Notes under the pieces: model-generated | What the model saw: only the letters and a program-made list of their open reading frames with translations | What the model was told of the DNA's origin: nothing | Databases searched by the model: none | Made by a program: the position numbers and the translations under genes | Shown here: piece by piece, positions 1 through 6,375 of the stretch | How the letters are laid out: every line of letters starts with the position of its first letter | Numbering within the stretch: the first letter of the stretch is position 1 | DNA from: Gemmatimonadota bacterium | GTDB taxonomy: Bacteria > Gemmatimonadota > Gemmatimonadetes > Longimicrobiales > Gaopeijiaceae | Assembly: GCA_015492755.1 (NCBI GenBank) | Contig: WGEM01000593.1 | Location: 1 to 6,695, forward strand | Direction of reading: 5' to 3' | Length of the DNA stretch: 6,695 bases

Positions 1-1
1 C

Positions 2-712
2 CCGGGATCCGTCGACGGGCTCCCCCCCCGGGTGATCGCCTTACGGACGGACGGCGGGAACTTTCGCTTCGACCCCGCGGGGCTGGTCGTGGAGCCCGGC
101 TCCAGCGTGACCTGGCTCAACATGGGCGACTTTCACACCACCACCGCATTCCACCCGGCGAATGACAACCTCGTGCCGGGCCGGCTCCCGCTGAGGATCC
201 CGGAAGGCGCCGAGCCATGGCACTCCGGCATGCTGGGCCTCACGGGGGGCACGGAGTTCACCTACGCCTTCAAGGTCGAAGGCGTCTATGACTACTTCTG
301 TCAGCCCCACTACATGTTCGGAATGGTGGGACGGATCATCGCGGGCAGACCGCACGCGGGGCCGGGTACGAAGCCGATGGCCGGTCTACCGGAGATCGTG
401 CGTGAGAAGATGCCGGCGATGGACCGCGTGACCGGTGTCGGCCGACGGCCCAATGAGTGGTCATCGCGGATCAACGGCGTGCTCTACCTCCTGGCGCACG
501 GCAGAGACGCGGTGCCGTCTTCCGCAGCGCTTCACCGAGCCCTGCGCGCCGATGCCGAGCTGACGGAGCAGTCCCGCGAGGCGGGAAACACCGATGCGAT
601 CCTCACCGCCACGTCCCGCTTCGTCCAGGCGGTCCGGGACGGAGTCGACTACGAGCGCCTGGTCGTGCTCGCCGACGGGGTGAAGACGGAGCTGGCCCGT
701 CTCGTCGATTGA
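2..712 (+). CDS. Cupredoxin (plastocyanin/halocyanin-like type I copper protein) with C-terminal extension, 5' partial
   Basis: This is a blue-copper electron carrier, expected outside the cytoplasmic membrane. The frame is open to the left edge, so the gene very probably starts upstream and its signal peptide or anchor lies outside the window. A GTG at 32 is the first possible start inside the window but has no convincing ribosome binding site and would give a protein without an export signal. Numbering from that GTG (226 residues), the copper ligands are His35 in GDFHTTTAFHP and the C-x2-H-x4-M loop YFCQPHYMFGM (Cys90, His93, Met98), with the same spacing as plastocyanin and pseudoazurin. 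The cupredoxin fold occupies about residues 1-105. The remaining ~120 residues look helical and charged and match no domain I recognise. Simple cupredoxins end just after the Met ligand, so this tail is unusual. The next gene lies 147 bp downstream on the same strand and may be co-transcribed. The fold and copper site are well supported; the redox partner is unknown. Confidence 0.88.
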   Translation, partial: PGSVDGLPPRVIALRTDGGNFRFDPAGLVVEPGSSVTWLNMGDFHTTTAFHPANDNLVPGRLPLRIPEGAEPWHSGMLGLTGGTEFTYAFKVEGVYDYFCQPHYMFGMVGRIIAGRPHAGPGTKPMAGLPEIVREKMPAMDRVTGVGRRPNEWSSRINGVLYLLAHGRDAVPSSAALHRALRADAELTEQSREAGNTDAILTATSRFVQAVRDGVDYERLVVLADGVKTELARLVD

Positions 713-792
713 GGACCGGCATCCCGTCCCGCTTCCGTGGTGCCGGGAACCAACCGCCTCCGATGCCGATTCCTCGGACGACCCATCGTTGA

Positions 793-809
793 GGCGGAGA
801 CGATCCGCC
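793..809 (+). repeat. Small perfect inverted repeat between the cupredoxin gene and the next gene
   Basis: GGCGGA (793-798) and TCCGCC (804-809) are exact reverse complements separated by 5 nt (GACGA). They lie 51 bp upstream of the start codon at 860. There is no T-run after it, so it is not a classical terminator. It could be an operator or an mRNA hairpin, or chance in GC-rich DNA. Confidence 0.3.
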
Positions 810-859
810 GGCACGTCCCGTCCGCTCCACGAATGCGGGCACATCCACGAGGCTGACTC

Positions 860-1627
860 ATGACTCGAGACACGATCTGGAAAGGCTGGCTACCTCTGGC
901 CCTGACGGCGAGTATCATCGGTGCGACCGCGTTCGCACCGGGGCCACACGGTTCAACCCGGACAGGTCACGGTGTATGGAAGATCGAAGCCACCGGCGCG
1001 CGCATCATCGGCGGCTATGGAGACAACTTCGCCTACGCCGGCAAGAACGTGCGGCCGGTACGGGGTAAGGCGACCGCCACCGTGGACTTCGAGTCGGGCA
1101 GGGGCGAGGTGGTGGCGGAGATCGAGACCACATCGGAGTCCGGTCCCATCCGGTTCTCGAAGGACCAGGCATGGACCGGTCGAATCAGGATCGTACAGAA
1201 GCTGGACGTCAAGAACATGAAGATGGCGCGCATGGAAGAGAACGTCATGCTGCACGGGGACACCGGGAACGAGGCACCCGTCATGCCGACGCTCTTCAAC
1301 TACTTCGCCACGTGGGGGCCGGCGAAGATCTTCGTGAACGGGAAGGAAGTCATCCCGATGATCGGGAGCCACACGATGCTGAGCGAGCGCTCCCGCGGTG
1401 AGGACGGCGCCATCCGCAACCACGACGGTACGCCGTACAGTCCGATGGCGAAGGTGAAGACGGGCTTCACCGACCCGTCCGGGATCGAGTTCCACGTCGT
1501 GGCACACACGACGCAGCCTGACCCGAACAACTTCCCGCCCCATACGGGCTGGATCCACCTGAACTTCAGCGACGTGAAGATCATTCAGGCTCCGGAGGGC
1601 GAGAAGATCCCGTACAAGGGGAAGTGA
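860..1627 (+). CDS. Exported Met/His-rich protein of unknown function
   Basis: The function is not recognised. The protein has 255 residues. The ATG at 860 is preceded by a GAGG at 849-852 with 7-nt spacing, which supports this start. Residues 1-26 form a signal peptide (Arg/Lys, then a hydrophobic core LPLALTASIIGATAFA, with likely cleavage after AFA), so the mature protein is outside the cytoplasmic membrane. The mature part looks beta-rich with no further membrane segment. Two features stand out. One is a methionine cluster, KNMKMARMEENVMLH, with Met120, 122, 125, 130 and His132. The other is a set of histidines in the last third (His171, 188, 212, 216, 228, 233). There are no cysteines. 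Metal, possibly copper, binding is an inference from these residues and from the cupredoxin gene just upstream; no known copper-chaperone motif was identified. A strong terminator follows 31 bp after the stop. It is confidently a real gene by codon use, signal peptide and ribosome binding site. Confidence 0.85.
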   Translation: MTRDTIWKGWLPLALTASIIGATAFAPGPHGSTRTGHGVWKIEATGARIIGGYGDNFAYAGKNVRPVRGKATATVDFESGRGEVVAEIETTSESGPIRFSKDQAWTGRIRIVQKLDVKNMKMARMEENVMLHGDTGNEAPVMPTLFNYFATWGPAKIFVNGKEVIPMIGSHTMLSERSRGEDGAIRNHDGTPYSPMAKVKTGFTDPSGIEFHVVAHTTQPDPNNFPPHTGWIHLNFSDVKIIQAPEGEKIPYKGK

Positions 1628-1658
1628 CCCCCTTCCGTCGAGACTGAAGGAACTCTGA

Positions 1659-1697
1659 CGCGGTCGCTCCGTCCCCCGCGGAGCGGCCGCGTTTTTT
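1659..1697 (+). terminator. Intrinsic (rho-independent) terminator
   Basis: A 13-position stem is formed by 1659-1671 and 1679-1691, fully paired with one G-U pair (T1664 with G1686). The loop is 7 nt and a run of six T follows at 1692-1697. It ends the transcript of the exported protein gene at 860-1627 and probably the upstream cupredoxin gene. No T-run faces the other strand, so it acts in the plus direction only. Confidence 0.92.
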
Positions 1698-1813
1698 CGG
1701 ACCCTGGCGCGGCGTTACCTTTCCGCTGGCGTCGCACCACACCCTCCGGCGACGGTGGGCGCGGAGCGCCAGCAGGCTGGGGGGCGAAGCGGAAACGAGC
1801 CGGGAACGGGCCC

Positions 1814-2218
1814 ATGCCGGTGCACATCCACGTGGACGGAGACCTCCTGGAGCTGGAGGTGATGGGCACGTACCCCTCGGAGGAGCTCCGCGCCAAGGGC
1901 GCCGACGCCCTGCACCACCCCGACCTGCGGCGTCCCGCACGGGTCCTCATGGACATGTCCCGGGCGGAAGGTCTGGAGCGGCGCGAGACGGCCCAGTTCG
2001 AGCGCACCGCGCGCTTCTTCGCCTCCTACGCTCCCTTCGTCGCCCGGGTGGCGGTGGTGGCGCCCGACGCGCTCCGCTTCGGTCTGATGCGCCTGGGCGC
2101 CGCGTTCGCCCAGGCATCCGGGCTGGAGACCCGCGTCTTCCACACCCGGGACGAGGCGATGGCCTGGCTCGACGAGGTCCGGGACTCCGGCGCCGCCGGC
2201 GCGGACCCGGGCGCCTGA
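1814..2218 (+). CDS. SpoIIAA-like / STAS-fold small protein
   Basis: A 134-residue cytoplasmic protein with no signal peptide or membrane segment. Its layout matches the SpoIIAA-like (STAS/SEC14-like) family. An N-terminal strand pair (HIHVDGDLLELEVMG) is followed by a helix, a central strand with aspartate (RVLMDMSRAEG, residues 43-53) and a helical segment. Then come a second core strand (VARVAVVAPD, 76-85) and a closing strand-helix (TRVFHTRDEAMAWLDEV, 106-122). The ending of the family, a strand carrying F/H followed by D/E-E-A-x-x-W-L, is clearly present. Such proteins are small ligand-binding or regulatory folds; no specific partner is known, and the phosphorylatable Ser of true anti-anti-sigma factors is not evident. 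The ATG at 1814 has only a weak purine-rich stretch (GGGAACGGG) upstream. The gene sits after the terminator at 1659-1697, so it should have its own promoter. It ends 22 bp from the convergent peptidase gene. Confidence 0.75.
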   Translation: MPVHIHVDGDLLELEVMGTYPSEELRAKGADALHHPDLRRPARVLMDMSRAEGLERRETAQFERTARFFASYAPFVARVAVVAPDALRFGLMRLGAAFAQASGLETRVFHTRDEAMAWLDEVRDSGAAGADPGA

Positions 2219-2240
2219 GGCCGCCGCGCCCCGCCCGGGG

Positions 2241-4757
2241 TTAGCGCGCCCGTGCCCAGTCCCAGCCCACGCTCCCGTTCCCGGCGTAGGCGCGCACACG
2301 CACCTCCGTCCCCGGCGCGCGTCCGGTGAGCCGGGCCCCGGGCGCATCCACACGCACGCGACGCACGCCATCCGCGGTCTCCCACTCCACCTCATAGCCC
2401 AGCACCCCCGTCTCGGGGGAGGGCTCCCAGCGCGCCACGTCGTCCTCCACCACCAGGCCGTTGATCCTGGACGGGCTGGACGCCAGGAGCATGAGCGTCG
2501 CCACCGTCACCCGGGAGACCTCCGCCACGAGGTTCTGGTTGATGGTCTCCAGCCGGTCCGTCCACTGGTGGTAGTGGGGATTGCCCAGCACCGGGTAGGA
2601 ACCGATCCCACCCACGATGTCGCCGTACGCCTCGTAGTAGGCGGCGGCATCGGTGGATTTGTAGTACAGGGCGTCGTAGGTGATGAGATCGGAGAACTGC
2701 ATCGCCGCCGCGTGCTGGATGTCGCGGATGCCGGGGTTGGAGTAGCGGATGGTGTTGTCCAGGCGATGGTTCTCGCTCCACCCCACCATGTCGTTGTTCA
2801 GCGCGCCCACGATGCGCTTCCCCTCCTCCACGGCGCGGCGTACGTACTCCCGGCTTCCCAGGAGCCCCGCTTCCTCCCCGGTGAAGAAGGCCAGCTCGAT
2901 GGTGGCCCGCCGCGGGAAGTCCTTCAGCACGCGCGCCGCCTCCAGGAGCGCGGTGGCGCCGGAGGAATCGTCGTCGGCGCCGGGTCCCCGGTCCACCGAG
3001 TCGAAGTGGCTGCTGGCCACGTAGACCAGCTCCGGGTTCACCGTCCCGGGGATGCGCACGATGACGTTGGCGGTCCGGATTCCCGGCCGGGGCTCGAACC
3101 ACTGAAGCTCCGGCTCGTAACCGAAAGAGCGCAGCTTGTCCGCGTAGTATTCGATGGCTTTCGCGTTCCCCGGCATGGTGATGTGCTTCGACCCGAAGCG
3201 GTACACGTCGCGCGCGTACTGGTAGATGCGCGACACCGACACGCGGGCCGTGGCGTCCGCCACCTCCTCGCGGAAGGGTGCGAACACCGCTTCACCGCGC
3301 CGCCGGAGGTCCTCCTCGGCGGCGAGGTTCCGCTCCAGCCGTTCCTCCACCTCCGCCTTCGTCACCGTGCGGTTCAGGTCCAGGAGGTAGACGCCCCGCT
3401 CCGGGGAGACGGTGTCGCCGTCCCGTTCCGAGACGATGAGGATGCGGCCCGTGCCCGGCGCCACCGCCCACTCGTACTCCGGCGCGATGGTGCGCACCGT
3501 GTTGTTGTGGAAGAGCTTCACCGGCCACCCGCCCTCGAGGTCGTAGAGGTAGGAGCGCATGTGTCGCCCCTCGCCCTTGGCGGCCAGCACGTGGCCGTCG
3601 TCCACCCAGATGGGATTGCGGTCGTGCTGGATCTCCAGCGAGAGCCGGACGGTCTCGCCGCCGTCGGTGGGCACCGCGAAGACCTCCCAATCGTGGAGCT
3701 CCATGAGCTGGTACGCCACGTACCCACCGTCGGGGGAGACGGCCGGCGCGCCCAGTCGACGATCCGTCTCCAGGAGCACACGGGGCTCCGCGCCCGGCGC
3801 CGCCAGCTCCAGCGCCTCCAGTCGGGAGACGCCGTCTCCGTTCACCTGGTAGGCCAGAACGCGGCCGTCGGTGGAGAGCGACGGCGACGTGGCCCCCTCC
3901 AGCGTCCGGAGCGTACCGTCGGCGTACCGCACGACGGCATCCCGCGGTCCCACGGCCACCAGCGTCGCCCCGTCGGGCGCCGCCAGGAGCCCCCGCACCT
4001 GAACGCCGCCGAAGTCCACCTCCTCCACGCCGTCGGGTGTGACGCGAACCACGCTCTGACGCTGCGGGTTCTCCCGCTCCGCCGCCACCACGTACAGTTC
4101 CCCGGTGCCGGAGGCGAAGGCGAAGTTGAAGGGCATCCGGCTTCCGAGGTCGATTGCCCTCCGCGTGCCGCCTTCCCAGAGCACGGGCCGGCTGGCGCGA
4201 ACCTCCTCCAGCGCCGCCCGCTGCATCGCCTGGAACCGCGCCCGCCGGTCGGTGGCGGCGGCCACCGCCTCGCGGGCGGCCCGGAGCGCCTCGGTCTCCT
4301 CCACCTCGGCGTGGGCGATCCGACCGCCGGGGCCCAGCACCACCGCGTTGCCCTCCAGCTCCCGCACGGTGGCCAGCGTCTCCATGTCGATGACGCGGGT
4401 CACCACCCGGCCGCCGGCTTCGAACCAGAACGCCCCCAGCGCGCCGTCGGGCGAGACCTGCACGCCGCGGCCGTCGGGCGCCACCTCGTCGACGCGATAG
4501 AGCTCACCGGTGAGGAGCGCGATCTCCTCCAGCCACGCGTCACCCTCGGCCGAGCGAAGGACCTCCAGGTAGCCGCGCAGCGCGGTGGGGTAGTGTCCTT
4601 CGTCCCATGCCACGAACGCCTCCTGCAGCGCGGGATGATCCGGCATGGGCCGGTCCTGCGCGGCCAGGGGCGTCGAGGCGAGGGCTGCAAAGAGAAGCGC
4701 GGCGGCGGGAGCGGCGCGGAACCTCGAGGTGCCGACCGGGAGCTGAGGGAGCTTCAT
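2241..4757 (-). CDS. Secreted multidomain M28-family zinc metallopeptidase with N-terminal beta-propeller
   Basis: 838 residues. The start at 4757 is chosen because it places a signal peptide (ALLFAALASTPLAAQD, cleavage near residue 33) at the N-terminus; the frame is open further upstream to 4997 but that part is Arg/Pro-rich and not protein-like. Order: signal peptide 1-33; short helical segment ~40-88; TolB/PD40-like propeller repeats ~90-460 (SPDGALGAFW, SPDGGYVAYQ, TDGRVLAYQ); charged linker ~465-500; M28 peptidase ~505-760; fibronectin III-like C-terminal domain ~764-838. By alignment to Streptomyces griseus aminopeptidase, zinc ligands are His584 (SSHFDS), bridging Asp596 (GADDDSSG), Glu629, Asp656 (NNDMVG) and His730 (HYHQWTD). 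Catalytic Glu628 lies in TGEEAG. The full set is intact, so an active exopeptidase on peptide N-termini is likely; exact specificity is not visible. It is divergent from the amidohydrolase gene. No good Shine-Dalgarno is seen before its ATG. Confidence 0.93.
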   Translation of the reverse strand: MKLPQLPVGTSRFRAAPAAALLFAALASTPLAAQDRPMPDHPALQEAFVAWDEGHYPTALRGYLEVLRSAEGDAWLEEIALLTGELYRVDEVAPDGRGVQVSPDGALGAFWFEAGGRVVTRVIDMETLATVRELEGNAVVLGPGGRIAHAEVEETEALRAAREAVAAATDRRARFQAMQRAALEEVRASRPVLWEGGTRRAIDLGSRMPFNFAFASGTGELYVVAAERENPQRQSVVRVTPDGVEEVDFGGVQVRGLLAAPDGATLVAVGPRDAVVRYADGTLRTLEGATSPSLSTDGRVLAYQVNGDGVSRLEALELAAPGAEPRVLLETDRRLGAPAVSPDGGYVAYQLMELHDWEVFAVPTDGGETVRLSLEIQHDRNPIWVDDGHVLAAKGEGRHMRSYLYDLEGGWPVKLFHNNTVRTIAPEYEWAVAPGTGRILIVSERDGDTVSPERGVYLLDLNRTVTKAEVEERLERNLAAEEDLRRRGEAVFAPFREEVADATARVSVSRIYQYARDVYRFGSKHITMPGNAKAIEYYADKLRSFGYEPELQWFEPRPGIRTANVIVRIPGTVNPELVYVASSHFDSVDRGPGADDDSSGATALLEAARVLKDFPRRATIELAFFTGEEAGLLGSREYVRRAVEEGKRIVGALNNDMVGWSENHRLDNTIRYSNPGIRDIQHAAAMQFSDLITYDALYYKSTDAAAYYEAYGDIVGGIGSYPVLGNPHYHQWTDRLETINQNLVAEVSRVTVATLMLLASSPSRINGLVVEDDVARWEPSPETGVLGYEVEWETADGVRRVRVDAPGARLTGRAPGTEVRVRAYAGNGSVGWDWARAR

Positions 4758-4784
4758 GACGGATCGTGGCGTGGCGTGAATGCG

Positions 4785-4814
4785 TTGCGGGTGTCTTCCG
4801 GAGCCGTCTAGACT
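4785..4814 (+). promoter_or_regulatory. Possible sigma-70 type promoter for the amidohydrolase gene
   Basis: TTGCGG (4785-4790) and TAGACT (4809-4814) are separated by 18 nt, resembling -35 (3 of 6) and -10 (4 of 6) hexamers. The match is modest. The placement, about 75 bp upstream of the ATG at 4889 in a gap that needs a promoter, is the main support. Confidence 0.22.
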
Positions 4815-4878
4815 ACGGACCGGACCCGATTCTATGACCGGCCCCGGCGGGGCGAAACCGCGCCGGCGCCGGCGCCAC

Positions 4879-4883
4879 GGAGG
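4879..4883 (+). promoter_or_regulatory. Ribosome binding site that sets the amidohydrolase start
   Basis: GGAGG with 5 nt before the ATG at 4889. It is the strongest Shine-Dalgarno in the window. It favours this start over the in-frame ATG at 4931, which has none. Confidence 0.8.
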
Positions 4884-4888
4884 ACACC

Positions 4889-6319
4889 ATGAACGCTCCC
4901 CGTCCCACCGCCCCCCGCGCACCGTTCGCCATGACGTGTCTCGCCGTGGCGGCCGCCACGGGGGTGGCCGCCTGCGAGGGCGTCGGGCAGGCGGCACCCG
5001 GCACCTTCGCCTTCACCGATGTGAACGTGCTGCCCATGACGTCCGACACCGTGCTCAGGGGCTACACGGTGGTGGTGGCCGACGGTGTCATCACCGAGGT
5101 GGGCCCGTCCGGCGACGTCCGGGTGGGCGAGGGCGCCCGGGTGGTGTCCGCCGCCGGCGCGTATCTCATGCCAGGGCTGGCGGAGATGCACGCCCACGTG
5201 CCCCCCGGCGACGACCCGCCCCGGGAGGACGTCGAGGAGATCCTCTTCCTCTACCTGGCCAACGGCATCACCACCATCCGCGGGATGCTGGGCTCGGCGT
5301 ACCAGATCCCGCTGGCGCGCGAGATCCAGCGGGGAGACGTGCTGGGTCCCACCTTCTACGTGGGCGCCCCGTCGCTGAACGGCAACACCGCGCCCAGACC
5401 CGAAGCGGCGGAGCGCCTCATCCGGGCGCATAAGGAGGCGGGATACGATCTCCAGAAGATCCACCCCGGCGTCCCCCTGGACGCCTGGGACCGCATGGCG
5501 GAGGTGGCGCGGGAGATCGACTTCACCTTCGGCGGCCACGTCCCCTCCGACGTGGGCCTCGTCCACGCCATCGAAACAGGGATGTCCACCGTGGATCACC
5601 TGGACGGCTACGTGCAGGCGGTGGCCCGGGAGGGCGTGCAGGCGCAGATCAACGCCGGCACCATCAGCCTCGGCGGGCTGGTGGAGGGCTTCGACGAGAA
5701 CCGGCTCCGGGAGGTCATCCGTATCACCAAGGAGCACGACGTTTACGTCGTGCCCACCATGTACCTGTGGGAGAACCTCTACGGCGCGCCGGACGTCGAC
5801 GCCATGCTGGCGCAGCCGGAGATGCGCTACGTCTCGGCACGCCAGAAGGAGGCGTGGCGGCGGCAGGCGGCGCGGGGACCCCGCGGAAGCCCGGACGAGG
5901 TGGCGACGTTCCTGGCGCTCCGTAAGCGCATCCTCAAGGAGCTCTCCGACGCCGGAGCCCACATCATGATGGGCTCCGACTCACCCCAGCTCTTCAACGT
6001 TCCCGGTTTCGCGCTGCACCACGAGATCCGGGTGATGGCCGAGGCGGGGATGAGTCCCTACGCCATCCTCCGCAGCGGAACGGTGGAGGTGGGCCGCTAC
6101 GTACGTGACCATCTGGGCAAGGACCACCGCTTCGGGACCGTGGCGCCGGGCCAGCGCGCCGATCTGGTCCTCCTGGCGGAGAATCCGCTGGAGGACCTGG
6201 ACCACCTCACCACCCGCCTCGGGGTGATGGTGCGCGGGCGCTGGCTCCCGCGTGAGGAGATCGACGCCCGCCTGGAGGCCATCGCGGCGCGGCACGCGGG
6301 AGGTGCGGGGCGGCCCTGA
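4889..6319 (+). CDS. Lipoprotein metal-dependent amidohydrolase (imidazolonepropionase-like / Xaa-Pro dipeptidase-like)
   Basis: 476 residues. The N-terminus has a hydrophobic stretch ending in a lipobox-like GVAAC (Cys29), which suggests an exported, lipid-anchored enzyme. The amidohydrolase superfamily signature is complete. A beta-sandwich start holds FTDVNVLPM and GAYLMPGLAEMHAHV, where the H-x-H metal ligands are His101 and His103. The probable carboxylated bridging Lys190 is in LQKIHPG. His217 (GGHVPS) and His237 (TVDHLDG) are further metal ligands, and Asp364 (MGSDSP) is the catalytic Asp. The C-terminal return to the beta-sandwich is marked by GTVAPGQRADLVLLAENPLEDL. Members of this group hydrolyse amide bonds in cyclic imides, N-acyl or Xaa-Pro/Xaa-Arg dipeptides; the exact substrate cannot be read from sequence. 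Divergent pairing with the secreted M28 peptidase fits a joint role in extracytoplasmic peptide breakdown (inference). The length is typical for an exported member. Confidence 0.92.
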   Translation: MNAPRPTAPRAPFAMTCLAVAAATGVAACEGVGQAAPGTFAFTDVNVLPMTSDTVLRGYTVVVADGVITEVGPSGDVRVGEGARVVSAAGAYLMPGLAEMHAHVPPGDDPPREDVEEILFLYLANGITTIRGMLGSAYQIPLAREIQRGDVLGPTFYVGAPSLNGNTAPRPEAAERLIRAHKEAGYDLQKIHPGVPLDAWDRMAEVAREIDFTFGGHVPSDVGLVHAIETGMSTVDHLDGYVQAVAREGVQAQINAGTISLGGLVEGFDENRLREVIRITKEHDVYVVPTMYLWENLYGAPDVDAMLAQPEMRYVSARQKEAWRRQAARGPRGSPDEVATFLALRKRILKELSDAGAHIMMGSDSPQLFNVPGFALHHEIRVMAEAGMSPYAILRSGTVEVGRYVRDHLGKDHRFGTVAPGQRADLVLLAENPLEDLDHLTTRLGVMVRGRWLPREEIDARLEAIAARHAGGAGRP

Positions 6320-6375
6320 AGCGGGTGGGCGGAGGGGCGCGGCCACCGGCGGACTTCGATGCCTGTCCGGCTCGG

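Larger units (their letters stand above)
4758..4888. other. Divergent intergenic region between the M28 peptidase and amidohydrolase genes
   Basis: This 131-bp gap lies between two start codons pointing away from each other, so it must hold the promoters of both genes unless transcription enters from elsewhere. Toward the amidohydrolase gene it contains a GC hairpin (GCCCC 4841-4845 / GGGGC 4849-4853) and a 12-bp perfect palindrome GGCGCCGGCGCC (4865-4876), which abuts the ribosome binding site region. A TCTAGA palindrome is at 4807-4812. Confidence 0.6.

Noticed and set aside
710..730. Sec readthrough of the cupredoxin stop TGA at 710-712
   Set aside because: The frame after it is Arg/Pro-rich and unlike protein, and no conserved Cys motif is interrupted.
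2229..2240. CCCC-GCCC-GGGG hairpin between the convergent STAS-like and peptidase genes as a terminator
   Set aside because: It has only a 4-bp stem and no T-run on either side; likely chance in GC-rich DNA.
2568..4811. A 747-codon open frame on the plus strand
   Set aside because: It lies antisense to the M28 peptidase gene. Its translation is rich in Arg, His, Gly and Val without domains, as expected for the complement of a GC-rich gene with high GC3.
4758..4997. An N-terminal extension of the M28 peptidase up to 4997
   Set aside because: The added residues are Arg/Pro/Trp-rich, overlap the divergent amidohydrolase start and would bury the clear signal peptide.
4832..5962. A 376-codon open frame on the minus strand
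   Set aside because: It is antisense to the amidohydrolase gene, whose catalytic motifs are all in the plus frame; the translation is low-complexity and motif-free.
6320..6375. A terminator between the amidohydrolase and methyltransferase genes
   Set aside because: Only a 5-bp CGGAC/GTCCG pairing with no T-run is visible in the 56-bp gap.
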